From positions 1-64,000 of the forward strand of contig NZ_LGXZ01000006.1 of NCBI RefSeq assembly GCF_001238295.1: a stretch of 64,000 bases of DNA, read 5' to 3'. Source of the stretch: Ruegeria sp. 6PALISEP08 (GTDB taxonomy: Bacteria > Pseudomonadota > Alphaproteobacteria > Rhodobacterales > Rhodobacteraceae). This document shows, in pieces, positions 51,623 through 60,650 of the stretch; positions within the stretch are counted from its first letter, which is position 1; each line of letters starts with the position of its first letter. The notes under the pieces are model-generated. The model did not search any database, was not told the DNA's origin, and saw only the letters and a list, made by a program, of their open reading frames with translations. A program made the translations under genes and the position numbers.

Positions 51623-52609
51623 ATGACCCAGATGATGCGCGCTGTTGAGATCACCGAACCGGGTGGACCGGACGTTTTGCAACTGACCGAGCGTCCTGTT
51701 CCCAAGCCGGGTGAAGGACAGGTGGTGTTGAAAGTGGCCTATGCCGGGGTGAACCGCCCCGATGCGTTGCAGCGCGCGGGTGCCTATGATCCGCCACAGG
51801 GTGCCAGCGACCTGCCGGGGCTTGAGGCGTCGGGCGAAGTAGTCTCGGTCGGTGCTGGGGTCGAGGGGTTGTCGATCGGCGATAAGGTTTGTGCGTTGTT
51901 GCCGGGCGGAGGCTATGCCGAATACGTCGCCACGCCCGCCGCTCATTGCCTGCCGGTCCCTGCGGGTATGGGGCTGAAAGAGGCGGCTTGCCTGCCCGAG
52001 ACCTTTTTTACTGTCTGGTCCAACGTGTTCACGCGTGGTGGTCTGAAGGCGGGCGAGCGGTTTCTGGTCCATGGCGGCTCCAGCGGGATCGGTACAACGG
52101 CAATCCAATTGGCCAATGCCTTCGGTGCACGCGTCTTTGCGACGGCAGGGTCGGACGAGAAATGCGAGGCTTGCGTTAAGCTGGGCGCAGAGAAGGCAAT
52201 CAACTATCGCGATGAGGATTTCGTGGCAGCCATGCGTGCCGAGGGCGGTGCGAACCTGATCCTTGATATGGTGGGCGGCGATTACATCCCGCGCAACGTC
52301 AAGGCGTTGGCTGAGGATGGGCGTCTGGTTCAGATTGCTTTCCTGCAAGGACCGGTGGTCGAGCTGAACTTTGCCCTGATGATGGTCAAACGTCTGACCT
52401 TGACCGGCAGCACCCTGCGCCCGCAGAGCGATTTGGCCAAGACCCGGATTGCGCAGGACCTGCGCGAGGCCGTTTGGCCTCTGTTGGAGGCCGGAAAGGT
52501 TGCGCCCGTTATGGATAGCGAATTTGATCTGGCCGAGGCTGCTGCTGCCCATGCACGCATGGAAAGCTCTGGCCATATCGGCAAGATCGTCTTCAAGGTT
52601 GGGGGCTAA
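51623..52609 (+). CDS. NAD(P)H quinone oxidoreductase, PIG3-type MDR
   Basis: The 328-residue MDR protein has AYAGVNRPDALQRAG, the nucleotide-binding HGGSSGIGTTAIQLA and LILDMVGGDYIPRN, all typical of PIG3-like zeta-crystallin quinone reductases. It lacks zinc ligands. A strong AAAGGAGG lies before ATG 51623. It may reduce quinones with NADPH. Confidence 0.88.
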   Translation: MTQMMRAVEITEPGGPDVLQLTERPVPKPGEGQVVLKVAYAGVNRPDALQRAGAYDPPQGASDLPGLEASGEVVSVGAGVEGLSIGDKVCALLPGGGYAEYVATPAAHCLPVPAGMGLKEAACLPETFFTVWSNVFTRGGLKAGERFLVHGGSSGIGTTAIQLANAFGARVFATAGSDEKCEACVKLGAEKAINYRDEDFVAAMRAEGGANLILDMVGGDYIPRNVKALAEDGRLVQIAFLQGPVVELNFALMMVKRLTLTGSTLRPQSDLAKTRIAQDLREAVWPLLEAGKVAPVMDSEFDLAEAAAAHARMESSGHIGKIVFKVGG

Positions 52610-52639
52610 GTATTGAATGCGCGGGCTTGTCCCGCGTCT

Positions 52640-53497
52640 TCACGCCACGGCACGGCGGTACAGATGCCATGTGGCGTGACCCAGAATGGGCATCACCACG
52701 ATCAGACCCAATAGCATCGGCAGGGCGCCCAGAAACAGAAGGGCGGCCACGACGAACCCCCAGCTCAGGATGACGCCAGGGTTCTGACGCAGAACGCGAA
52801 ACGATGTCACAACCGCCACCGGCAGCCCCACTTTGCGGTCCAGCAACAAAGGAAAGCTGACAACGCTGACCGCCAGTGCGCAAAGAGCAAACACAAAGCC
52901 CACTGCGGTTCCTACGGCAATCAGCGTCCATCCAGCAGCGGTGGTGAATACCTGCTCGGTGAAAGCGCCAAGTGTTGCCGGTATTTCAGGGCCCATAATG
53001 TAGGTGTGAATGGTCTGTGCAACCATCAGCCAGATCAACAGCAGCATGACCAGATAGAACCCCAGCACAAGAATTGCGCCGAAAGATGGTGATCTGAACA
53101 CGCCGAACGCGTCCAACCAATGCACAGGTTTGCCCTGTTCGCGTTTGCGGCTGATCTCGTACAAGCCCACAGCGGCGACAGGTCCGATCAGGGCAAAGCC
53201 CGCGACCAGAGGGGCCAAAAGAGGCACCAAGTTCATATTCAGGGCAAACCCGAACATCAAAAGCCCGGCGATCGGGTAGATGAGGATGATGAACACAGCA
53301 TCCGCCCGCGTTTCGATAAAGTCGTTATACCCCGCGCGCAGACAGGCGCGAAGGTCTTGCAGCGTCAAGGTCTGCACCATCGGCAGCTCTTTGGCATCCT
53401 CGCTGCCCAGGCGCGAGACGCTTTCAGTAACATGATCACCGGCCGCCCCCAGATTTCGGGCGGTCCAGCTGATCGGATTTCCGATTGTTTTGGCCAT
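52640..53497 (-). CDS. DUF2189 membrane protein
   Basis: The 285-residue protein has about six transmembrane helices after a soluble N-terminus of 75 residues. LTLQDLRACLRAGYNDFIETRADAVF and PVAAVGLYEISRKREQG are family signatures of DUF2189 as I recall. The function is unknown. It is convergent with the PIG3-like gene and divergent from qor. Confidence 0.82.
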   Translation of the reverse strand: MAKTIGNPISWTARNLGAAGDHVTESVSRLGSEDAKELPMVQTLTLQDLRACLRAGYNDFIETRADAVFIILIYPIAGLLMFGFALNMNLVPLLAPLVAGFALIGPVAAVGLYEISRKREQGKPVHWLDAFGVFRSPSFGAILVLGFYLVMLLLIWLMVAQTIHTYIMGPEIPATLGAFTEQVFTTAAGWTLIAVGTAVGFVFALCALAVSVVSFPLLLDRKVGLPVAVVTSFRVLRQNPGVILSWGFVVAALLFLGALPMLLGLIVVMPILGHATWHLYRRAVA

Positions 53498-53690
53498 TTT
53501 GCTCCCCTTCCCTGGCGAAAACTGCGCCGCGGGGCGGATCCGGCACCAAGTTGCCCGTGGCCGGACCAGTCGGCAACGCCTGACGACATTATAGCACAGT
53601 TTCGCGGAATCCCGATCAATACTGTGGCACCGGACGGATTGCCCTGTATCGCAGTCATGTTAGCTTGAGGGCAGGCAAGAGGAGGTCAGG

Positions 53691-54674
53691 ATGCAGCAAA
53701 CAGCGAAAACGGTTGTAATTCATGAGTTCGGCGGGCCCGAAGTTCTGCGGATCGAAGACAGGTCACTGAGCGACCCCGGACCGGGCGAAATCCGTATTCG
53801 ACACGAAGCCTGCGGTTTGAATTTTATCGATGTATATCAACGCACTGGTTTGTACCCGCTCGATCTTCCTCATGCTTTGGGTATGGAGGCAGCGGGCGTT
53901 GTGGAAGCTGTGGGAGAAGGGGTTACACATCTGCAACCGGGGCAGCGGGCCGCTTATGCCGCTGCGCCGCCGGGGGCCTATTGCGAGGCACGTGTGATGC
54001 CAGCGGCGCAGGTTTGCCCGCTGCCGGATGACATCACGTATCAAGCCGCTGCGGCGATGATGCTGAAGGGTTTGACCGTGGAATACCTGTTTCACAGGAC
54101 CACTCCGCTGAAGCGCGGGGATACGGTCCTGTTTCACGCAGCAGCAGGTGGTGTAGGGCTGATTGCCTGCCAATGGGCAAAATCCGAAGGGATCACCTTG
54201 ATTGGGACGGCAGGAACGGATGAGAAATGCAGTCTGGCCCGGTTCAATGGCGCGGCGCATTGCATCAATTACCGAACCGAGAATTTTGCCGAGCGTGTGG
54301 CTGAGATCACCAAAGGGCAGGGCGTGGACGTGGTGATGGATTCGGTCGGGGCGGACACATTCGAAGGGTCGCTGGATTGTCTGAAACCGCTGGGCATGAT
54401 GATTTCGTTCGGCAATGCCTCAGGTCCGGTGCCACCTTTCAACATCGGTGTTCTGGGCCAGAAAGGATCGCTTAAGATCACACGCCCCACTCTGTTCACA
54501 CATATCGCGGATCATACGGTGTGCCAGGCGATGGCGCGCCGTCTCTTCGGTAAGGTTGAAGGAGGAGAGGTCAAGATCCATGTGGATCAACGCTTTACGC
54601 TTGATCAAGTTGCTGATGCGCATCGTGCCCTTGAGGCCCGGCAGACAACCGGCAGCACAATATTGGACACCTGA
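53691..54674 (+). CDS. Quinone oxidoreductase (zeta-crystallin type)
   Basis: The 327-residue MDR enzyme carries CGLNFIDVYQRTGLYPL, GMEAAGVVEAVGEGV and the NADPH motif HAAAGGVGLIACQWAK, as in QorA. It reduces quinones with NADPH by one electron. AAGAGGAGG is the ribosome-binding site. It is monocistronic and ends in a hairpin. Confidence 0.9.
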   Translation: MQQTAKTVVIHEFGGPEVLRIEDRSLSDPGPGEIRIRHEACGLNFIDVYQRTGLYPLDLPHALGMEAAGVVEAVGEGVTHLQPGQRAAYAAAPPGAYCEARVMPAAQVCPLPDDITYQAAAAMMLKGLTVEYLFHRTTPLKRGDTVLFHAAAGGVGLIACQWAKSEGITLIGTAGTDEKCSLARFNGAAHCINYRTENFAERVAEITKGQGVDVVMDSVGADTFEGSLDCLKPLGMMISFGNASGPVPPFNIGVLGQKGSLKITRPTLFTHIADHTVCQAMARRLFGKVEGGEVKIHVDQRFTLDQVADAHRALEARQTTGSTILDT

Positions 54675-54679
54675 ATAGC

Positions 54680-54701
54680 GACCCGGCTGAAAAGCCGGGT
54701 C
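54680..54701. terminator. Hairpin between convergent genes
   Basis: A 9-bp stem gacccggct / agccgggtc with a GAAA tetraloop separates the convergent quinone oxidoreductase and beta-barrel genes. No U-run follows on the plus strand. Confidence 0.65.
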
Positions 54702-54723
54702 CAATCTGCTCAATCGATGAGCG

Positions 54724-55260
54724 TCAGAACCGATAAGCGGCCCGGATTTGCAGTGTTGTCGCGTCAACATCGACGCCGCTTGCATTGAAATTACTGAACT
54801 CGTGGTAAAGCAACTCTCCACCGATGCTCACATTAGGAGCCACGATCTGCTCGTAGCCTGCGCCAATGAACCAGCCATCGTCGCTGCCAAGAGTGTCTGT
54901 TCCTGCTTCAGCATACCCGGCAATTCCATAGAGCAGACCTTGCGGATTCACCTTGTATCCTGCGCGAGCCTTCAAACGCCAGACATCTTCAACCGTAGCG
55001 GCACCAGACAGATCCACGTCCGACCAGTCATAGTCGAAACCGCCGCCGACAACCCAGTCACCCAGATCATAGTCATAGCCCAGGATAATACCGCCGATTA
55101 CGCCGTCGCCGTCGACGCCGGCTACGTTGGTGTCCACGTCGGCGTAACCCAGTTGCAGACCGCCATAGAACCCTGTCCAGTTGCCCGAGGATTGCGCCAT
55201 GGCCGATCCTGCAACAACGGTCGCTGCGGTCGTGATGAGAGCCAGTTTCTTCAATGTCAT
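54724..55260 (-). CDS. Outer membrane beta-barrel protein (OmpW/Omp25-like)
   Basis: The 178-residue protein has a signal peptide (MTLKKLALITTAATVVAGSAMA) and alternating beta-strand pattern with WTGFYGGLQLGYADVD at the mature N-terminus. It ends in IRAAYRF; the terminal Phe is the BAM recognition signal. It resembles the small porin-like Omp25/31 family of alphaproteobacteria. Confidence 0.87.
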   Translation of the reverse strand: MTLKKLALITTAATVVAGSAMAQSSGNWTGFYGGLQLGYADVDTNVAGVDGDGVIGGIILGYDYDLGDWVVGGGFDYDWSDVDLSGAATVEDVWRLKARAGYKVNPQGLLYGIAGYAEAGTDTLGSDDGWFIGAGYEQIVAPNVSIGGELLYHEFSNFNASGVDVDATTLQIRAAYRF

Positions 55261-55508
55261 CTCATATCCTTTCGGTTATCACTCTGCTCCAGTGAGACAT
55301 TGCTCACTTATGAAGGTGGATACGATCCTGGTGGGGCGCCGGATCATTCAAAATGTGCACCCCTACGTTTCTGACTGTTGGGAAACGTCGACGTCCTCAA
55401 AAACCAGGGCGCTATTGATACTGAAAAGGTAGGAAGAGATGAGGGATCTTCAAACGACATGCGGCGGCGGAACATTCCGCCGCCGATACGCCTGAAATTT
55501 TCAGCGGA

Positions 55509-55985
55509 TTATTGCTCTTGCAGTTCCGCGGGGGTCTTGTCAGAAATGTCATCCCAGTTTGCGCTTGCGCTTTCGATGAAGCCCGGGATGTCGCCTTCCC
55601 AGCGTTCCTGGATGTCTTGCGACAGGTTCAGGTACAGCTTGTTGTCAACGATTTTCCAGTGGTTCGGGTCGCCGTCAAACTTGAAGCCCATGGCTGTACC
55701 GAAGGCACAGTAACCACCGTAGGCAGGCAGGTATGCTTCGGGGTTGGCTTCAAAGGCAGCTTTGTTTTCTTCCGACGAGAAACGGTACATCGCGTCGTTG
55801 TGCAGTGTGGTGATGCGGTAGTCGCCCTTGGTTGCTTCGCCAGCGGTGAAATAGGCAACCGGGTCATAACCCTGCATCGCCAGACCAGTCGAGCTTGCGT
55901 TGATTTCCACGCCTGCGGCCAGGGTCGAAGTTGCCAGCGCGACAGACAGGGCGACGCCGCCGATCAGAGATTTAAAAGTGTTCAT
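55509..55985 (-). CDS. YHS domain-containing secreted protein
   Basis: The 158-residue protein has a signal peptide (SLIGGVALSVALATSTLAAG) and a YHS-like domain: LAMQGYDPVAYFTAGEATKG, then YRFSSEENKAAFEANPEAYLPAYGGYCAFG. The single Cys in GGYCAFG and the absence of the classic CxxH make metal binding uncertain. The family is common in roseobacters and its function is unknown. An AAAGGTGAA element precedes the start. Confidence 0.87.
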   Translation of the reverse strand: MNTFKSLIGGVALSVALATSTLAAGVEINASSTGLAMQGYDPVAYFTAGEATKGDYRITTLHNDAMYRFSSEENKAAFEANPEAYLPAYGGYCAFGTAMGFKFDGDPNHWKIVDNKLYLNLSQDIQERWEGDIPGFIESASANWDDISDKTPAELQEQ

Positions 55986-56160
55986 TGCTTCACCTTTCGT
56001 GAATGGAGCCTCGTCAGAGTGAGAGCGCAGGCCCCGGTTGTTGTCCTGTGCGGCCCGTAATTGACCGTCACGAAAGCGATCTGGGAAATGAGGTGATCAC
56101 GTTCAAAGCAATGAATTGTGATTGTGCAGCAGCAAAGATGTACTGTTCAAAAATGCAGAG

Positions 56161-56436
56161 TTAGCTGATTGCGTCAGGCACAAGATCCAGCACAAACGCG
56201 ATGACTTTACGGGCGGGCATTTCACAGGGCCGCAGCAAAGCGCCGCTGTTGCGTGTCTGGTACAGGTTCAGGCTGATATAATCAGGACCGCCGCGTTCAT
56301 GGGCCACCAGCTTGTGCGATTTTCCACCCGCCATGCTGTGACGCACAACAACATAGCTTCGACCGTGCGAAGTACCGATGAAACTGCCCTCTGGCAGTGC
56401 AAGAAACGCGGCCAGAAATGCGTCGGTGGCTGTCAC
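56161..56436 (-). CDS. Small conserved-type protein of unknown function, downstream of plsY
   Basis: The 91-residue protein starts with GTG overlapping the plsY stop (GTGA), so it is translated as part of the pyrimidine/lipid operon. The sequence (FIGTSHGRSYVVVRHSMAGG, GGPDYISLNLY) is rich in beta-strand-forming residues and has no signal peptide. No domain recognised. Confidence 0.7.
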   Translation of the reverse strand: MTATDAFLAAFLALPEGSFIGTSHGRSYVVVRHSMAGGKSHKLVAHERGGPDYISLNLYQTRNSGALLRPCEMPARKVIAFVLDLVPDAIS

Positions 56437-57038
56437 GGTTTCCCGATTTTCGGTTCCGTTCCGGCCTTGATCCGAGCCACGTTCGAGCCGTGACGCCAAT
56501 AGATCAGAAGCGTCAGGATGATCCCAAGGATAAAGGTCGATCCGTTTGTGAGCACCAGCACCCAGGTCGTCGACAGTGCAGCCGCGGCCAGTGCGCCGAC
56601 CGAAGAAATCCGCCAGATCGCTGCCGCGACCAACCAGCTCAGGCAGCAGGCCACGCCAACGCGCCAGTCCAGCGCCAGCCAGAGCCCCAGAAAGGTTGCC
56701 ACACCTTTGCCGCCCTTGAAGCCAAGCCAAATCGGAAAGCAATGGCCCAGAAAGGCCATAAGGGCCGCAATTTGGGCTGCATCTTCGCCCGCATAGGCGC
56801 GCGCAACCAGAACTGCCACAGCCCCCTTGGCGGCGTCAAAGAGCAGAGTCAGGGCCGCAGCGGCCTTATTGCCGGTACGCAGCACATTCGTGGCCCCAAT
56901 ATTGCCGGACCCGATCTCGCGCAGATTGCCCAGACCCATGATCTTAGCCAGGATCAGGCCAAAGGGAATGGAGCCCATTAGATATCCAACCACCGCCCAT
57001 TGGAGCAGTTCGCTAGTCGAGTTGTCGATCGGGGGCAT
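56433..57038 (-). CDS. plsY: Glycerol-3-phosphate acyltransferase (acyl-phosphate dependent)
   Basis: The 201-residue inner-membrane enzyme acylates glycerol-3-phosphate with acyl-phosphate. The three PlsY motifs are present: GSIPFGLI, GSGNIGATNVLRTG and LGFKGGKGVATFLG. It overlaps the stop of the dihydroorotase-like gene by one base (TGATG). Confidence 0.95.
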   Translation of the reverse strand: MPPIDNSTSELLQWAVVGYLMGSIPFGLILAKIMGLGNLREIGSGNIGATNVLRTGNKAAAALTLLFDAAKGAVAVLVARAYAGEDAAQIAALMAFLGHCFPIWLGFKGGKGVATFLGLWLALDWRVGVACCLSWLVAAAIWRISSVGALAAAALSTTWVLVLTNGSTFILGIILTLLIYWRHGSNVARIKAGTEPKIGKP

Positions 57039-58318
57039 CAGGAACTCCGGAACACTTCTTTACCTGCCACATAGGTCGAAATGACCTTACCTTGCATCCG
57101 CTGGCCGTCAAATGGCGTGTTCTGTGATTTTGATTTTAGCGCAAACCGATCAAGCACAAATGGCACATCCGGGTCGAACAGAACCAGATCTGCCGGGGCG
57201 CCATCGGACAGGCGGCCGCTGTCCAGCCCCAACCGTTTTGCGGGATTGAGCGCCATGGCCCGGAACAGGGTCGGCAGGTCTAGTTGATCTGCATGATAGA
57301 GGCGCAACGCGGCGGGCAGCAGCGTTTCCAAGGCCACGGCACCCGAGGCCGCCTCTTCAAATGGCAATCGCTTGCTTTCTTCGTCCTGAGGGGTGTGCAT
57401 CGAGCTGATGATGTCGATCAGACCGGATCGGACCGCTTCGATCACCGCTTGACGGTCATCCTCGGACCGCAGCGGTGGCTTGACCTTGAAGAAGGTACGA
57501 TAATCGGCCACGTCCAGTTCGTTCAAAGTCAGATGGTGTATCGAGGTGCCAGCGGTGATATCCAGCCCATTGCGCTTGGCCCGTTCCAGCGCGGGGAGGG
57601 CGCGGGCAGTGGTGATCTGGTCGGCGTGGTAGGCTGCCCCGGTCATCTCCAGCAAAGCAATGTCGCGGTCCAGGCCCATACGTTCCGCCATTGGCGACAC
57701 GGCCGGCAGACCGCGTAAGGCTGCGAATTTGCCACTGGTTACAGCCGCACCGGCGCTGAGTCCCGGTTCCTGAGGGTGGGCGATCACCAACGCATCGCAG
57801 GATTTTGCATAGGTCAGCGCACGGGAAAACACCTTGGTATTCGTGATGACATGATCGCAATCGGTAAAGGCCACAGCGCCCGCGTCCTGCAGGAACCCGA
57901 TTTCGGTCATCTCACGCCCTTCACGCCCTTTGGTCAGAGCGGCCATCGGCAGCATATTGACCGGCGTATCGGCCTGTGCCCGGCGGGTGACGAATTCCAG
58001 TGTTTCCGGCGTATCGATGGCGGGGCTGGTGTCAGGGCGCGTAACGATGGTGGTCACACCTCCGGCCGCAGCGGCAAGACCAGCCGATTTGTAACTTTCC
58101 TTGTGGCGCTCACCGGGTTCGCAGACCTTGACGCCGATATCGATGATGCCCGGTGCCAGACACTTGCCACCACAATCCACAATCTGCTGGTCAGAATCCG
58201 GGGCGTTGCCCTCTCCACGTGCAACGATCCGACCTTTGGATACCTGTAGCCACCCGGTTGTGTCTGTCCCGCCTTCGGGGTCGATCAAGCGAGCATTGGT
58301 GAAGAGAACAGCAGTCAT
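57038..58318 (-). CDS. pyrX: Dihydroorotase-like protein lacking metal ligands (PyrC'/PyrX type)
   Basis: The 426-residue protein has the overall sequence of a class I dihydroorotase, but the metal-binding HxH is Gly62-x-Lys64 in PGIIDIGVKVCEPGE. The catalytic Asp of the DHAPH motif is Met307 (SSMHTPQ). FSDDG-type residues are changed to FTDCD. It is therefore almost surely inactive, like the PyrC' subunit that holds PyrB in a dodecamer in Pseudomonas. Co-location with pyrB in one operon supports that structural role. A functional dihydroorotase must lie outside the window. Confidence 0.88.
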   Translation of the reverse strand: MTAVLFTNARLIDPEGGTDTTGWLQVSKGRIVARGEGNAPDSDQQIVDCGGKCLAPGIIDIGVKVCEPGERHKESYKSAGLAAAAGGVTTIVTRPDTSPAIDTPETLEFVTRRAQADTPVNMLPMAALTKGREGREMTEIGFLQDAGAVAFTDCDHVITNTKVFSRALTYAKSCDALVIAHPQEPGLSAGAAVTSGKFAALRGLPAVSPMAERMGLDRDIALLEMTGAAYHADQITTARALPALERAKRNGLDITAGTSIHHLTLNELDVADYRTFFKVKPPLRSEDDRQAVIEAVRSGLIDIISSMHTPQDEESKRLPFEEAASGAVALETLLPAALRLYHADQLDLPTLFRAMALNPAKRLGLDSGRLSDGAPADLVLFDPDVPFVLDRFALKSKSQNTPFDGQRMQGKVISTYVAGKEVFRSS

Positions 58319-58773
58319 TTTAAGGCCTCGCGGGCTTGCTCCAGTGCTTTCAGAGCGTCGTCGGGATCGGAAAGATGGTCGAACGAAAAGAAAGGATGAC
58401 GGTCAAACGACAAACGCCTCCGGGTAAAGGAAAAATTCAGGAACTGATTGATCTCCAGTTTTTTGGATTTTCCTATCTTGTTGATTTGCCGCGCGTATTG
58501 TGAGGTTACAACATACACACGTTGAGCGCGAAGAAAGCGGTCGGCCCACAGTAAAAATGCAAATCCGATCGTGACAAACAGAATTTTCCACAGCCCTCTG
58601 ATCGTTTCCACAAGCCATGGGCTGGAGATCCAGATACCGATCAACAAACCAATCGTGACGAAATACAGCAGGGCCAGACGAGGGGGGAAATACCCCTGAT
58701 CCGGCCTTCCGACCCATAAAACGTTTTCGCCATTCGGGATGTGGGTCTGCCACCATTCTGTTATCTCGTTCAT
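58315..58773 (-). CDS. PH-like membrane protein, second of two
   Basis: The 152-residue protein has a soluble N-terminus (VLWVGRPDQGYFPPR), two hydrophobic helices (LALLYFVTIGLLIGIWIS and ILFVTIGFAFLLWADRF) and a C-terminal segment rich in basic residues that looks like a bacterial PH domain (RVYVVTSQYARQI). The ATGA overlaps on both sides bind it into the pyrB operon. The function is unknown. Confidence 0.72.
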   Translation of the reverse strand: MNEITEWWQTHIPNGENVLWVGRPDQGYFPPRLALLYFVTIGLLIGIWISSPWLVETIRGLWKILFVTIGFAFLLWADRFLRAQRVYVVTSQYARQINKIGKSKKLEINQFLNFSFTRRRLSFDRHPFFSFDHLSDPDDALKALEQAREALK

Positions 58774-59156
58774 CGAACACCCCTTTCGATTGCGGCCTTG
58801 GTGGCTGCCGGGTCCGCCTGATACTTGATCAGATGCTTGTCGCCGCTCTTGGTGACGATCTGGACAAAGCTGCCCATGGTGTTGATCTTCTCGATCTGGT
58901 TCAGCGACACCTTGCGCGGGCCAGGGCCGGTCAGGGTGGTGTCTGACATTTCCCAGTTGGCAACCAACTCTTCCGAGGCCAGATACCATGCGCGGATGCC
59001 AATGGCGACCAGACCTGCAGGGGCTCCTGTCCAGATGTAAGGATTTCCGAACAGCCACAGGACGAGCATGGCACCGGCCATGGCCACAGCGGCCAGCCAC
59101 GCGTTGGTGCGGATATAGGACCCTTTGTCCGGGGCGAAGATCACAGAATTAGCCAT
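58770..59156 (-). CDS. PH-like membrane protein, first of two
   Basis: The 128-residue protein has two hydrophobic helices (WLAAVAMAGAMLVLWLFG and APAGLVAIGIRAWYLAS) followed by a compact PH-like domain (WEMSDTTLTGPGPRKVSL, INTMGSFVQIVTKSGDK). The pattern is that of bPH_2 domains. It overlaps its neighbours by a few bases. Confidence 0.75.
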   Translation of the reverse strand: MANSVIFAPDKGSYIRTNAWLAAVAMAGAMLVLWLFGNPYIWTGAPAGLVAIGIRAWYLASEELVANWEMSDTTLTGPGPRKVSLNQIEKINTMGSFVQIVTKSGDKHLIKYQADPAATKAAIERGVR

Positions 59157-59659
59157 ATGATGCCTCCAAGGACCAAAAGCGCGACAAGTGCCAGAATGGC
59201 TGACCCGATACGGCGGGGTTGGTCATTCGTTGGGGTAGCTTGCGGGCCCGAGAAGGGTTTGGCGCTTTCGGTTTCGATGGCCTCTCCGGTCCAGTTTGTG
59301 GCCTCTTCCGCGAACAAGCCGATCAGGTGCAGGCGAGAGTCAGGCTTCAACGTCGCGGGGCGCTCTTTGAAAGCAGCGCTGCGCAGGATCATGACCCAGC
59401 CTTCGATTGCGGCCAGAGCGTCCCGGTCCAACTGATCTGCGGACACACCACACCCTTCGGTCAGGTAGCCATAAAGTCCGAGGTCTTCGAGATCGGATAC
59501 CGGGAAAATATCGATGTGGTCAGGGTCCAGCCCGTCAACCCCAAGTATCTGATCGGCAGCGCCCGGTTCGCGCAGGAATTTTGCCTCTTCCGGGCGCATG
59601 TCCATCGCGAACAGGCGGATCACGCCGCGTTCGTGGGGGGCGACGGTCAGATCGCTCAT
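59141..59659 (-). CDS. Tail-anchored protein of unknown function
   Basis: The 172-residue protein is soluble except for a C-terminal hydrophobic helix ([22 protein letters not shown]), so it is probably a tail-anchored membrane protein. Its ATG overlaps the pyrB stop and its end overlaps the next gene by 16 bases. No domain is recognised. Translational coupling to pyrB suggests a shared role. Confidence 0.73.
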   Translation of the reverse strand: MSDLTVAPHERGVIRLFAMDMRPEEAKFLREPGAADQILGVDGLDPDHIDIFPVSDLEDLGLYGYLTEGCGVSADQLDRDALAAIEGWVMILRSAAFKERPATLKPDSRLHLIGLFAEEATNWTGEAIETESAKPFSGPQATPTNDQPRRIGSAILALVALLVLGGIIWLIL

Positions 59660-60591
59660 GCGGCCTCTCGCAGGTTGCGGGCCAGCAGGTCCATCGCTGC
59701 CATACGGACGGCCACGCCCATTTCCACCTGTTCTTGAATAACCGAACGGTTGATGTCGTCGGCCAGCGTGCCGTCGATCTCAACCCCCCGGTTCATCGGG
59801 CCGGGATGCATGACGATGGCGTCTGGCTTGGCCTGTGCCAGCTTCGCGGCATCCAGACCATAGCGGTGATAGTATTCGCGTTCCGAGGGGATGAACCCGC
59901 CATCCATCCGCTCTTTCTGAAGACGCAGCATCATGACAACGTCAACGTCCTTCAGACCCTCGTTCATGTCATCATAAATCTCGGCCCCGAACTCGGCGAA
60001 TTGTGACGGTACCAGCGTGGGTGGACCGATTAGGCGAATGCGGTTTTCCATCTTGCCCAGCAGGATCAGATTTGAACGGGCAACGCGGGAATGCGCAACA
60101 TCGCCGCAAATGGCGATGTTCAGCCGATGCAGACGGCCCTTGGCGCGACGGATGGTCAAGGCGTCCAGCAGGGCCTGCGTGGGGTGTTCATGTTTGCCGT
60201 CACCCGCGTTCAGAACGGCGCAATTGACCTTTTGCGCCAGCAGATCGACCGCACCCGAATGGGGATGCCGGACCACCAGCAGATCAGGATGCATCGCGTT
60301 TAATGTCATTGCGGTGTCGATCAGAGTTTCACCCTTTTTGATCGAGCTGGCCTGCATTGCCATGTTCATCACATCCGCACCCAGACGTTTCCCCGCCAGT
60401 TCAAAACTGGCTTGTGTGCGGGTCGAGTTTTCAAAGAACATGTTGATCTGGGTCAGCCCCGACAGCACATCGGAATGCTTGGTCGACTGGCGGTTCATGG
60501 CGACGTAGGTTTCGGCCAGATCCAGAATTTCGGTGATATCGGATTGGGACAGATGCTCGATGCCAAGAAGGTGACGATGGGCGAAACGCAT
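59656..60591 (-). CDS. pyrB: Aspartate carbamoyltransferase catalytic subunit
   Basis: The 311-residue enzyme catalyses the first committed step of pyrimidine synthesis. [20 protein letters not shown] contains the STRT carbamoyl-phosphate site. [10 protein letters not shown] and [10 protein letters not shown] follow, with the HPxQ motif. I start at [10 protein letters not shown] (60591), because AGGAG lies 8 bases upstream; a TTG seven codons earlier is less likely. No pyrI regulatory gene is present. The partner is likely the inactive dihydroorotase homologue three genes downstream. Confidence 0.95.
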   Translation of the reverse strand: MRFAHRHLLGIEHLSQSDITEILDLAETYVAMNRQSTKHSDVLSGLTQINMFFENSTRTQASFELAGKRLGADVMNMAMQASSIKKGETLIDTAMTLNAMHPDLLVVRHPHSGAVDLLAQKVNCAVLNAGDGKHEHPTQALLDALTIRRAKGRLHRLNIAICGDVAHSRVARSNLILLGKMENRIRLIGPPTLVPSQFAEFGAEIYDDMNEGLKDVDVVMMLRLQKERMDGGFIPSEREYYHRYGLDAAKLAQAKPDAIVMHPGPMNRGVEIDGTLADDINRSVIQEQVEMGVAVRMAAMDLLARNLREAA

Positions 60592-60650
60592 GGGCGGGCT
60601 CCTGTCTGACAATCGGGCCGCTTATAGAAAGCTGTGCGGCCCAAAGCAAC

